Source: Acidithiobacillus sp.
Lineage (GTDB): Bacteria > Pseudomonadota > Gammaproteobacteria > Acidithiobacillales > Acidithiobacillaceae
DNA: 64,000 bases
NCBI GenBank assembly: GCA_028697715.1
Contig: JAQVDS010000003.1
Span: 1 to 64,000, forward strand
Reading direction: 5' to 3'
Below, piece after piece: positions 1 to 6,389 of the stretch. The notes under the pieces were generated by a model. It was not told the origin of the DNA. It saw nothing but the letters and a program-made list of their open reading frames with translations, and made no database searches. Numbering within the stretch: position 1 is the stretch's first letter; each line of letters opens with the position of its first letter. The position numbers were made by a program, and so were the translations under genes.

Positions 1-41
1 ATCAGTCGTTGCCAGTCGCTCTGGCTGCGTCGCGGGTTCAT
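1..41 (-). CDS. 5' end of an unidentified gene, possibly an IS66-type accessory ORF
   Basis: An ATG on the minus strand is preceded by a GCAGGAGT ribosome binding site about seven bases upstream. It opens a frame MNPRRSQSDWQRL that runs off the left edge of the window. A basic start followed by a W-x-x-L pattern resembles the N-termini of small accessory proteins of IS66-type elements (family knowledge), but thirteen residues cannot prove it. The strong ribosome binding site is the main reason to report it. About 110 bases between it and the next feature hold nothing recognisable. Confidence 0.25.
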   Translation of the reverse strand, partial: MNPRRSQSDWQRL

Positions 42-150
42 ATCGCACTCCTGCTCAGTGAAAACAAAAGCAGGTTAGAGCTCGCCAGCCAGCCCGGAAA
101 GTACGGTGCCGTTTGAGCGGTTACGTTCTTCGAAACTCAGGCCGTCGATG

Positions 151-315
151 TTAACGGGCATGGTCGAGATCCAAGTATAGCGGGGTTGCCGCAAGGAATG
201 GCTCTAGGCACAGTGCGTCATATTTCTGCATCTTGCGCTTGTCGATGAATCCGAGGCGATGCAGATCGCAGGTCGATTCGGGAACAGCTTCAAGGATGCG
301 GCTCTTGGTGGTCAT
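151..315 (-). pseudogene. Truncated HigA-like (XRE-type) antitoxin N-terminus
   Basis: The frame starts MTTKSRILEAVPESTCDLHR and continues LGFIDKRKMQKYDALCL. This is the usual opening of the roughly 95-105 residue HigA-like antitoxins that pair with RelE/HigB toxins. After about 38 residues the similarity stops. The expected helix-turn-helix domain is replaced by an unrelated tail of about 16 residues ending in TAA. No partner toxin gene is visible upstream. It is most likely a remnant left by recombination. An alternative upstream start at 432 exists but adds sequence unlike the family. Confidence 0.6.
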
Positions 316-396
316 TGGCAAATTTCCTGCGCTGCCCTGCACAGGATGGCATCGCTGAGCCCCGTATTGCGTATCCATCGCTGGAAGTAGCGGGTT

Positions 397-618
397 TTGA
401 ATACTCAAATCATCACAGAACCATTGTGTCATTTGGTGGCGTGGGATGTCTACTCCAAAGCCCGACAGCCAGGATTGCAGCCACGTCGTATGAATGTGGA
501 TTGTCCGGAGTGGATGATTGAAGCGATGGACAAAGAGGCCAAACGTTTGGGCGTGACTCGCCAGTCAATCATTAAAGTGTGGATCGCGGAACGTCTTGAG
601 AAGGCTCAAGCCCATTGA
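397..618 (+). pseudogene. BrnA/CopG-type antitoxin with replaced N-terminus, orphan
   Basis: The C-terminal 55 residues, from SKARQPGLQ through MNVDCPEWMIEAMDKEAK to QSIIKVWIAERLEK, match the ribbon-helix-helix part of CopG/BrnA-family antitoxins. That part binds DNA and neutralises a BrnT-type toxin. The first residues from the TTG start do not look like the family, and no BrnT gene lies upstream. A GTG at 436 or an ATG at 490 could be the working start. It may still make a short DNA-binding protein, but it looks like an antitoxin cut off from its operon. A GC-rich hairpin follows at 625-654. Confidence 0.55.
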
Positions 619-624
619 AGCACG

Positions 625-654
625 AAGGCCCCCAGGGTTTCCCCTGGAGGCCTT
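625..654. terminator. Stem-loop after the BrnA-like gene, possible terminator
   Basis: AAGGCC, a CCAGG stretch, a TTT loop and the matching CCTGG and GGCCTT form a stem of about 12 base pairs shortly after the antitoxin stop. There is no long T-run on either side, so efficient intrinsic termination is not certain. Confidence 0.4.
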
Positions 655-730
655 GGCATCCACCGCCGCCGATCGGTGGTGAAGTTTGTCGCCGCGCCTT
701 TTGGGAGTAGACTCCCATTGTTGTCGCGTT

Positions 731-807
731 ACCCCAATGCAACGACAGAGCGGTCATGTTCGGATAAGCGCCTTCAACACGGAAGAACGCCGCTCAGCGA
801 GTGGTTA
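731..807 (+). repeat. attC-like imperfect inverted repeat, copy 1
   Basis: The left arm GCAACGACAGAGCGG and the right arm GCCGCTCAGCGAGTGGTTAC can fold on each other. AAC faces GTT at the ends, and AGCGG pairs with CCGCT, with unequal spacers between. This order of AAC, spacer, GC-rich box, variable middle, complementary box, spacer and GTT is how integron attC sites are built (family knowledge). A second copy lies at 6113-6191, with the arms conserved and the middle 13 or so bases different. No integron integrase gene is in the window, and the first R box is not the classic RYYYAAC, so the attC reading is an inference. Confidence 0.45.
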
Positions 808-1254
808 CGGAGGGAAAACCTCTGACGACTTGCCAGCAATGGTGGCTCGAGTGTCCCAGGGGATAACGCACACCAGAGGGCTGTAGGCTGCCAGTGCTTT
901 GTCCGTGGTAAGCAGTTGCGCAGGCAAGCCCATGGCTTGCGCGACGAGGAGGCGATCAAAAGGATCCTTGTGGTGCCAGGGCAATGTTGGTAACACGAAA
1001 GTATGGGCACTTTCGATAAGGAGCTCCGTAAAACCAGTTTCCTGGGCCAGGAGACAAACATCCCGTGGTGGAATGGTAAAGTCAGGACGCCCCAGCGAGC
1101 ATTTAATGGCAATCTCCCACAGGCTTGCGGCGCTGAAAAACACCTCGTTCGAAGGATCTGCCAGAACCTGTTGTGTAGTGCTTGGGAGGCGCTCCGGAGC
1201 AAAGAGACCCGCTAGCAGGACATTCGTGTCGAGCAGGATGCGCGAGGTTGCCAT
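805..1254 (-). CDS. vapC: VapC-type PIN-domain ribonuclease toxin
   Basis: This 149-residue PIN-domain protein would cut RNA and be held inactive by the antitoxin encoded just upstream. The four acidic PIN positions are visible: D9 in LLDTN, E47 in SLWEIAIK, D100 in DPFDRLL and D118 in TTDKAL. The start is the ATG that overlaps the antitoxin stop by one base (TGATG), which implies translational coupling. A TTG one codon earlier is less likely. The length is normal for VapC. The gene runs towards the plus-strand BrnA-like remnant, and its 3' end touches the attC-like repeat. Confidence 0.88.
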   Translation of the reverse strand: MATSRILLDTNVLLAGLFAPERLPSTTQQVLADPSNEVFFSAASLWEIAIKCSLGRPDFTIPPRDVCLLAQETGFTELLIESAHTFVLPTLPWHHKDPFDRLLVAQAMGLPAQLLTTDKALAAYSPLVCVIPWDTRATIAGKSSEVFPP

Positions 1255-1496
1255 CAATCCTCTGGACCTGGAAACATCGCCTCGATCTCGGTTTGCGCAA
1301 AGTGATCAAACTGCTCTGGCATGGGGAAACGACCTTTTCCCAATCCCAACTTTCGGGGTTGCAAGGAAGCGGCAAGTGGCACTAGTCGTGCCACTGGCTT
1401 TCCAGCCCGCGCGATGATGATCTCCTTCCCCGATGCAGCCTGGTCCACATAGCGGGAGAACTGCGTTTTTGCTTCATGGATGTTGACAGTAGTCAT
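1254..1496 (-). CDS. Phd/YefM-family antitoxin partner of VapC
   Basis: This 80-residue protein starts MTTVNIHEAKTQFSRYVDQA and continues GKEIIIARAGKPVARL, the hallmark of the Phd/YefM antitoxin fold. The N-terminal domain binds operator DNA and the C-terminal tail (about residues 50-80) would wrap the PIN toxin. It is the first gene of a two-gene operon and overlaps the toxin start by one base. An inverted repeat GGACTA-ATGC-TAGTCC about 25 bases upstream is a likely autoregulatory operator. Confidence 0.88.
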   Translation of the reverse strand: MTTVNIHEAKTQFSRYVDQAASGKEIIIARAGKPVARLVPLAASLQPRKLGLGKGRFPMPEQFDHFAQTEIEAMFPGPED

Positions 1497-1520
1497 TCGA
1501 GGAATCTCCCAAAAACTATC

Positions 1521-1536
1521 GGACTAATGCTAGTCC
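1521..1536. promoter_or_regulatory. Candidate operator of the Phd/VapC module
   Basis: A perfect 6-bp inverted repeat (GGACTA and TAGTCC around ATGC) sits 25 bases upstream of the antitoxin ATG. Phd-type antitoxins repress their own promoters by binding short palindromes in this position. The assignment rests on symmetry and location only. Confidence 0.4.
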
Positions 1537-1641
1537 ATTCGCTAATGAGGTACAACTGCCGCGACCCGCTTGCCGCGTTGTGTAGTGATAGCAATATTCT
1601 TATATTGGTTTCAATGAAAGCGCAAAGTACAGGGGGACAAC

Positions 1642-1722
1642 ATGGCGACGGTTACCGTCAGAAATCTGCCGGACGAGGTGCCACCGCGATACTGGCTCGG
1701 GCACAAAATACCTTCTGGCTAA
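1642..1722 (+). pseudogene. FitA-like antitoxin stub
   Basis: The frame MATVTVRNLPDEV is the conserved opening of FitA/Arc-type ribbon-helix-helix antitoxins, preceded by a purine-rich AGGGGG ribosome binding site. After codon 13 the family similarity ends, and a stop follows 14 codons later. The expected protein would be about 80 residues with a FitB PIN toxin downstream. The following 150 bases up to the next gene show no recognisable coding continuation. It reads as the 5' scar of a lost fitAB-like module. Confidence 0.5.
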
Positions 1723-1870
1723 GGCCGCCGGCCTCCTGTTCATCGATCAGTACAGCCGTAACTGCTCGCTCGTTTGGACGGTTATGTGGCAAAGATGGTG
1801 GACGCACCATTGATTTCTTGCGGTTTGGTATCTACCATTGATATTCATCGCAGATAGGATGGGGTACTAG

Positions 1871-2107
1871 ATGGACACCGCTCGCATATTTCAATCTGGT
1901 CGAAGCCAGGCAGTGCGCCTACCGAAAAGCTATCGATTCGCAGGGAAGGAGGTCATCGTCCGCCACTTCGGTGCTGGCGTACTGCTGCTGCCGCTTGACC
2001 GCTCCTGGGATATGCTTGAAGCCGGATTGGCAGAGTTTGAACCGGATTTTGTTATGGATCGTGCACAACCATCTAATCAGGACAGAACGCTGATTGCGGG
2101 TTCCTGA
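1871..2107 (+). CDS. vapB: VapB/AbrB-type antitoxin
   Basis: This 78-residue protein begins MDTARIFQSGRSQAVRLPK, the swapped-hairpin AbrB/MazE fold typical of VapB antitoxins of the 'FxNGxSQAVRLP' kind. It should bind its own promoter and neutralise the adjacent PIN toxin. The stop overlaps the toxin ATG (TGATG), so translation is probably coupled. A GGATGGGG purine stretch upstream of the ATG can serve as a ribosome binding site. The length is normal for the family. Confidence 0.88.
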   Translation: MDTARIFQSGRSQAVRLPKSYRFAGKEVIVRHFGAGVLLLPLDRSWDMLEAGLAEFEPDFVMDRAQPSNQDRTLIAGS

Positions 2108-2499
2108 TGCATTTGCTCGACACCAATATCTGTATCTACATCATCAACGTCCGTCCACCACAAGTGCTCGCGAAATTTCGCGAGCATCCTTCAGGAACAG
2201 TCGCTATATCCACGGTTACAGCCTGCGAATTGGCCTTTGGGGTAGCCAAAAGCCAGTCCGAGCGTAATCACCGTGCGCTCCAGATGTTCATGGCCCCTTT
2301 GGAGATTTTGCCGTTCGATGAATCTGTTGTGTGGCAATACGCTCAGGTACGGTCAGATCTTGAGCGGCAGGGGCAGCCCATTGGGGCATTGGACATGATG
2401 ATTGCGGCACACGCTCTGGCGCTTGGCGCTATTCTGGTTACCAATAATACCAAAGAATTCTCCCGTGTAGCCGAGTTAAAAATAGAGAACTGGGCCTAA
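2107..2499 (+). CDS. vapC: VapC-type PIN-domain ribonuclease toxin
   Basis: This 130-residue PIN protein begins MHLLDTNICIYIIN. The catalytic acidic residues D5, E41 (in ACELAFG) and D96 (in ALDMMIAAHA) are present. The fourth site reads VTNNTKEF, as usual in VapC proteins that cleave the initiator tRNA (family knowledge). It is the second gene of the operon and starts inside the antitoxin stop codon. A fragment of a second VapC with the same type of C-terminus lies just downstream, so two related modules once sat side by side. Confidence 0.9.
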   Translation: MHLLDTNICIYIINVRPPQVLAKFREHPSGTVAISTVTACELAFGVAKSQSERNHRALQMFMAPLEILPFDESVVWQYAQVRSDLERQGQPIGALDMMIAAHALALGAILVTNNTKEFSRVAELKIENWA

Positions 2500-2561
2500 C
2501 AGAAAAACCTATCACAGGCTGTACGCTTACAATTGACACGCTGCAGGTATGTATATACAAG

Positions 2562-2666
2562 TTCGCCGCGCATGCCTATGCGCTCGGCCTCACGCTAGTG
2601 ACGGACATCATGCGCGAATTCAGCCGCATTCGTGGCCTCAATGTAGAGAATTGGTTGGAAAAATAG
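2562..2666 (+). pseudogene. C-terminal fragment of a VapC toxin
   Basis: A 34-codon frame reads FAAHAYALGLTLVTD and then REFSRIRGLNVENWLEK before a TAG stop. This aligns with the last 30 or so residues of the intact VapC just upstream (AAHALALGAILVTN, EFSRVAELKIENW). There is no start codon, antitoxin or N-terminal half. It is too diverged to be a recent tandem copy and is the scar of another vapBC module. Confidence 0.65.
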
Positions 2667-2752
2667 TCAATCGTCCGTAAGGCGCTGAGCACAACTTGCC
2701 TATGTACGCACAAATGGCGCACAATGCTGCGGGCAATCATCAGGAGCCTGCT

Positions 2753-3028
2753 ATGCCAACCATTGTTAAGGATACCCGCTTGCACATCCGCTGCGATCAG
2801 GAGGTTCGACGACTGCTCGACAAAGCAGCGGCCTACAGTCATATGAGTGTGTCCGAATTCGTGCTTCGCAACGCCGTCGAACAGGCACGATCGGTGGTGC
2901 AGACGTTCGAGTCCATCCCCCTGTCTCGGGAGGATTTCGCAGCTTTTCTGGACGCATTGGATGTACCGGCCACTCCCAATTCGGCCTTGCAGCGCGCGTT
3001 TGTGCGCCACGCCAAGCATGTGCGCTGA
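2753..3028 (+). CDS. DUF1778 (TacA-like) antitoxin
   Basis: This 91-residue protein begins MPTIVKDTRLHIRCDQEVRR and continues LLDKAAAYSHMSVSEFVL. This is the ribbon-helix-helix DUF1778 fold of antitoxins that pair with GNAT acetyltransferase toxins. The chosen ATG has a CAGGAG ribosome binding site nine bases upstream. A longer frame from 2696 lacks family-like sequence. The acidic C-terminal half (FESIPLSREDFAAFLDAL) is the usual toxin-binding segment. The stop overlaps the toxin start. Confidence 0.9.
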   Translation: MPTIVKDTRLHIRCDQEVRRLLDKAAAYSHMSVSEFVLRNAVEQARSVVQTFESIPLSREDFAAFLDALDVPATPNSALQRAFVRHAKHVR

Positions 3029-3528
3029 TGGACTACGGGATTCGTCCGCTGGATGACGAGGCGGCCACCAGCGGATTTGCCTGTGGGGAAGCGGCGCTCG
3101 ATGAATATCTGCGGCACTATGCCCGTCAGGATATCAAGCGCGGCGTGGCGCGTGTTTTTGTGGCCTCACCGCTGGAGGCGTCGCGGGTGCTCGCCGGCTT
3201 TTACACCCTGAGTGCCGCCGGCGTTGCGGCAAACACACTGCCTGAGGATTGGCGCAAGACGCTCCCGCGTTATCCGGTGCCGGTTGCGTTGATCGGCCGA
3301 TTGGCCGTGAGCCGACAGTACCAGCGGCAGGGTCTGGGGTCGATCCTTCTGGTGGATGCTTGCAAGCGCGTTGTTGCCGCCAGCCAAACGCTGGCGGTCG
3401 CAGCCATTGTGGTGGATGCGAAATCCGCGCAGGCGGCGGCGTTCTACCAGCACTTCGGCTTTGTCGAGTTGCCCGGCCAGCCCGGTCGCTGGATGTTGCC
3501 ACGTTCACACTTTGTGGCTTTGACTTGA
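3028..3528 (+). CDS. GNAT acetyltransferase toxin (TacT/AtaT-like)
   Basis: This 166-residue GNAT enzyme would acetylate the amino group of charged tRNAs and stop translation (known for TacT-type relatives). It has the family opening IRPLDDEAATSGFACGEAALDEYL. The acetyl-CoA loop QRQGLG is at residues 99-104, after RLAVSRQY, and the final strand AAFYQHFGFVELPG precedes the C-terminus. It starts within the DUF1778 stop codon. Its last 24 bases are also the antisense of the 3' end of the downstream convergent nuclease-ATPase gene. A fragment with the same C-terminus lies at 6196-6285. Confidence 0.9.
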   Translation: MDYGIRPLDDEAATSGFACGEAALDEYLRHYARQDIKRGVARVFVASPLEASRVLAGFYTLSAAGVAANTLPEDWRKTLPRYPVPVALIGRLAVSRQYQRQGLGSILLVDACKRVVAASQTLAVAAIVVDAKSAQAAAFYQHFGFVELPGQPGRWMLPRSHFVALT

Positions 3529-5181
3529 GCTGAACGTGGATGACTTCGTCTGCCAGCTGACGATCCGGCGCGCTTTGTGCGAGAACTCCACGCCGACTTC
3601 GATGACCTGCTCGATGCCCGGCGCGCCGCGGTATTTGGCGGCGTAGTCCCTGGCCTGGAGTTGTGCCAGCGCGCTGTTGGTGCCCTGACTGGCTTCGTGG
3701 GTGTCATCGACCACCTTGAACTCGAAGGCCCAGATGATGTTTTCGACGCGTGCTACCAAATCGCAGCGTCCCTCGCTGGTTGCCGCCTCGGCGGTCATTT
3801 CGAGGCCGAGGGCGGCCAGATGGCTGTAAAAGATACTTGCCCAATATCCTTCGTAATTCGCGATGGGGTTGCGCCGGTGCCAGTCGTGTGGAATCCCGGC
3901 AAATAAACGATCGAAGTGGGCCTTGAGCAGATCCGGATCGGCGGTTCTCAGGCAGTCATAGAGGGCGCCGGTGAGATCGTTGGCCAGGCGGGTGTCGGGG
4001 TACCAGCCCAACAGGATGGCCTCGTTGAGGGCCTGGCGAACTTCGATGTTCGGCACGGTGAGATGGTAGTCTGTGCGGTTTCCCCGACGCCGTACGCTGC
4101 GGATGGTCAGATATCCGGTCTGCCAGAGCATGGCCTCGGGCTCGATGCCATCGACGTCGAAGGAGGACAGCAATTGCTCGCTGGCGTAGAGCCCTTCGAG
4201 CCTGGGCGTGAAGAAATCTCGGGCTTTGAGCCAGTTGACCAGGAAGGTGGGGGTGCCGGTCTCGAACCAGTGGGCGCGGAACTCGCGCAGCCGCAGCAGC
4301 AGAAGAACATCAAAGGGATTGTAAACGGACTCTGCGCCCCAGGCGTAGCCATTGTACCAGCGCTGCACCTCGGCGCGGTCCAAAGGCTGGCCGGCCTCGG
4401 CGGCAGCGGCAAATTCCGGCGCGAAGACGCTGTCCAGGTCCGCCTCGGTATAGCCGCAGATACTGCTGAAGGCTGGGTCCAGCGTTAGATCGTAGAGGTT
4501 GTTGAGCCCGGAAAAGATGGAAACTTTGCTGAACTTGGACACCCCAGTGAGGAAGACGAAGCGCAGGTCGGCGTCGCGGCCCTTGAGGACGCTGTAGAGG
4601 TTGCGCAGGCCCTCGCGCATGGCGCGGGCGATCTCGGGTTCGGTGAGGTTGTCGAGGATGGGCTTGTCGTATTCGTCTACCAGCACCACGGCGCGTTGGT
4701 CATAGCGGGCGGCGGCATCGCTGATGAGCTCGGCAAAGCTGCCGGCGATGTCTTCCGGGTCGATCAGAGCGACGCCCAGTCGTTCGGCATTCTCTCGCAG
4801 TTGTCGGCGGATGCTGCGTTCGAGTTGCTCCCGCCGCTCCAGTCTGCCTTCGGCAAAGGAGAGGCGAATGACGGGATGGCGCTTGTCCCAGTCCCAATGA
4901 TCGGCCAAGTACAGGCGCGAGCGATCGGCGGCCTTGGGCTCGGCGCCCAGGGCAATTGCCGCCTCGCCGCCCTCAAAGAGTACCCGGTTGCCGGCAAAGG
5001 CCTCGGCCAGGGTATCGAGAAAGAGCGACTTGCCGAAGCGGCGCGGGCGAGAGAGAAAGTACACGCTGCCACCCTCGGCCAGTTGGGCAATCAAGGGGGT
5101 TTTGTCGACGTAGTAGCAGTCTTCCTCGCGTAGCTTGGCGAAGGTCTGGATGCCGATGGGCAACTGGTGGCGGGTGCTCAT
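3505..5181 (-). CDS. AAA-ATPase-like / PD-(D/E)XK nuclease-superfamily protein, copy 1
   Basis: This 558-residue protein has the two-part layout of the AAA-ATPase-like plus PDDEXK_9 family. The N-terminal part starts LPIGIQTFAKLREEDCYYVD. It has a Walker A variant SRPRRFGKS (about residues 44-52) and a Walker B VVLVDEYDK (165-173). The C-terminal part has the nuclease-like CDL and FEFK elements, with ExK at about 487-489. The role of this family is not established. The ATG is chosen over the 115-residue longer open frame because family members begin near LPIG. The first two thirds match copy 2 almost exactly, while the segment after LWQTGYLTIR is its own. The last dozen residues (KSSTFSSSQSHKV) are made by reading the antisense of the GNAT gene end, a rearrangement scar. 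Confidence 0.9.
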   Translation of the reverse strand: MSTRHQLPIGIQTFAKLREEDCYYVDKTPLIAQLAEGGSVYFLSRPRRFGKSLFLDTLAEAFAGNRVLFEGGEAAIALGAEPKAADRSRLYLADHWDWDKRHPVIRLSFAEGRLERREQLERSIRRQLRENAERLGVALIDPEDIAGSFAELISDAAARYDQRAVVLVDEYDKPILDNLTEPEIARAMREGLRNLYSVLKGRDADLRFVFLTGVSKFSKVSIFSGLNNLYDLTLDPAFSSICGYTEADLDSVFAPEFAAAAEAGQPLDRAEVQRWYNGYAWGAESVYNPFDVLLLLRLREFRAHWFETGTPTFLVNWLKARDFFTPRLEGLYASEQLLSSFDVDGIEPEAMLWQTGYLTIRSVRRRGNRTDYHLTVPNIEVRQALNEAILLGWYPDTRLANDLTGALYDCLRTADPDLLKAHFDRLFAGIPHDWHRRNPIANYEGYWASIFYSHLAALGLEMTAEAATSEGRCDLVARVENIIWAFEFKVVDDTHEASQGTNSALAQLQARDYAAKYRGAPGIEQVIEVGVEFSHKARRIVSWQTKSSTFSSSQSHKV

Positions 5182-5256
5182 GTGCGGAAGACTCCGGAGC
5201 CTGATGAGAATACTCCTGATTCTGCAAGAAGTTTTGCGCAGAGGGAAGGGTGGGAT
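5179..5256 (-). repeat. 78-bp leader repeat of nuclease-ATPase copy 1
   Basis: The sequence from the start codon back through a TTGCGCAGAGGGAAGGG stretch is shared with 8040-8117 and 13431-13508, with about two differences here. It carries the GGAG ribosome binding site and probably the promoter of each gene. Beyond this point the three copies have unrelated upstream sequence. Confidence 0.85.
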
Positions 5257-5268
5257 TGGGTCTTCGTG

Positions 5269-5328
5269 TCTCGCTGCCCTGGAGCAAGGTGACAGGCCGA
5301 GCCGAGGTTTTTCTTTACTTCTCTGGGG
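5269..5328 (+). pseudogene. 60-bp fragment of the FkbH-like gene
   Basis: This stretch matches 8385-8444 inside the 5' part of the FkbH-like gene with about three differences. It encodes LAALEQGDRPSRGFS in both places. The eight bases before it (5261-5268) match 8343-8350, so relative to the intact gene 34 bases are missing. The fragment lies directly behind the leader of copy 1. This suggests that copy 1 came from, or recombined with, a locus next to an FkbH-like gene. The remaining bases up to the ParE gene end show nothing recognisable. Confidence 0.75.
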
Positions 5329-5434
5329 TGTAACTGTTCTCTGATCGGTATTCTTCAGTACTGATTGTGGATGCGGTAGCAATCGGAGCGCAAGGGGTTG
5401 GCGGCGAATTATTCTTTGTGTAGCGAGGGCATGA

Positions 5435-5707
5435 TTACGGCCATTGCCTAGCCGCGTGCAGTACGCGTAAAACACGAAGCAAGTCGTGAGACTCGTCATA
5501 GACCAGTATGTAGTTCTGATGCACAACTAGCTCGCGAGTGCCCAAGACGCGACCCGGATGTCCCAAGTTGGGGTAGTAAGCCAACTGGCCGGCTCTCTCT
5601 TCAAATAATTCATCAAGAGCCTGTGCAGCAGCCGGATTATGAGCCTCAACGTAATCATAGATCGTTTCGCGGTCCTGGATGGCATCTGTAGACCAGTACA
5701 GCTCCAT
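5435..5707 (-). CDS. RelE/ParE-family toxin
   Basis: This 90-residue protein begins MELYWSTDAIQDRETIYDYV. It then reads AAQALDELFEERAGQLAYYPNLGHPGR and LVVHQNYILVYDES, the beta-alpha fold of ParE/RelE toxins. ParE members poison gyrase and RelE members cut mRNA; the sequence alone does not decide which. The ATG overlaps the antitoxin TGA by one base. A GTG one codon earlier gives a less likely MMEL start. The length is normal. Confidence 0.85.
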   Translation of the reverse strand: MELYWSTDAIQDRETIYDYVEAHNPAAAQALDELFEERAGQLAYYPNLGHPGRVLGTRELVVHQNYILVYDESHDLLRVLRVLHAARQWP

Positions 5708-5994
5708 CACTCAGATGTTTCGAGCTGGTCACGGGTGGCAGAGCGACGAGCGGCGAACTTGGCTTCGACTTTATTGGCGGGCACCAGTCGCCCGGCATTG
5801 GCCGAGTCAATACCGGCTTGTACCTGTCCCCGGAACCAAGCGTCATATGCAGCATCCCTCTGTTGCCGCTGCACATATTCGCGCATAAAGTCGCGCAGGA
5901 GTTGTGCTGCGGTACGGTCGTTGCTCTTTGCTACCGTAACGAAAGCAGTTTTAATGGATTCATCGACCCTGAAGGTAAAGGTTGTCTCGCCCAT
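5707..5994 (-). CDS. RelB/CopG-like antitoxin of the ParE module
   Basis: This 95-residue protein begins MGETTFTFRVDESIKTAFVT and continues DRTAAQLLRDFMREYVQRQQ, a ribbon-helix-helix antitoxin N-terminus. The C-terminal half (VPANKVEAKFAARR) is the likely toxin-binding tail. It is the first gene of the two-gene operon and is coupled to the toxin through a TGATG overlap. An 8-bp inverted repeat upstream is a good autoregulation site. Confidence 0.85.
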   Translation of the reverse strand: MGETTFTFRVDESIKTAFVTVAKSNDRTAAQLLRDFMREYVQRQQRDAAYDAWFRGQVQAGIDSANAGRLVPANKVEAKFAARRSATRDQLETSE

Positions 5995-6008
5995 CTTCGC
6001 CCCTCAAA

Positions 6009-6038
6009 TGTGTTACATGGGAATTTCACGGTAACACA
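6009..6038. promoter_or_regulatory. Inverted repeat operator candidate of the RelB/ParE module
   Basis: TGTGTTAC and GTAACACA form perfect 8-bp arms separated by 14 bases, 15 bases upstream of the antitoxin ATG. Ribbon-helix-helix antitoxins repress their own operons at such sites. No protein-binding evidence is available from sequence alone. Confidence 0.5.
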
Positions 6039-6112
6039 AAATCGGCGCAAAAGTTATCCCCGCCGACGCTGCTCACGATCCGCATACTTGCCATTGCCAA
6101 TATCCGTGCTGC

Positions 6113-6191
6113 ACCCTAATGCAACGAAAGAGCGGCCATGGCCGGGCAACCGGCTTCAACTAGAGAAGAACGCCGCTCAGCGAGCGGTTAC
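6113..6191 (+). repeat. attC-like imperfect inverted repeat, copy 2
   Basis: It shares both arms with 731-807. The left arm reads GCAACGAAAGAGCGGC and the right arm GCCGCTCAGCGAGCGGTTAC, so GAGCGGC pairs with GCCGCTC and AAC faces GTT. About 13 bases in the middle differ from copy 1. The GNAT toxin fragment begins five bases after its GTTAC end, the position a gene cassette boundary would have if this is an integron attC site. The rest of the stretch from 5995 to 6389 holds the operator above, the GNAT fragment and about 100 bases with no signal. Confidence 0.5.
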
Positions 6192-6195
6192 CTGT

Positions 6196-6285
6196 TGGTT
6201 CTACCAGTACTTCGGCTTTATCGAGCTGCCTGGCCAGCCCGGTCGCTGGATGTTGCCACGCTTATACTTTGCAGCTTTGGCTTGA
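6196..6285 (+). pseudogene. C-terminal fragment of a GNAT toxin
   Basis: The frame WFYQYFGFIELPGQPGRWML followed by PRLYFAALA and a stop matches the last 29 residues of the intact GNAT toxin ending at 3528 (FYQHFGFVELPGQPGRWMLP). No start codon or catalytic core is left. It sits between the second attC-like repeat and the 3' end of nuclease-ATPase copy 2. The intact GNAT end has the same arrangement next to copy 1. Confidence 0.75.
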
Positions 6286-6389
6286 GTCGCCGCTTCTTCG
6301 CCGTGCTCAGCAGGGCGAGGAAGTCATCATTGCGCATCGGGGTGTAGCTGTGGACAGCTGATATGCGTTTGCAAGACGCAGGGCACGCT

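Noticed and set aside
115-124. GAGCGGTTAC, matching the right arm end of the attC-like repeats
   Set aside because: Only ten bases match and no complementary left arm is found within 80 bases.
2494-2500. GCCTAAC, a classic attC R box sequence, at the end of vapC
   Set aside because: It spans the vapC end and no matching GTTRRRY with pairing boxes follows within 150 bases.
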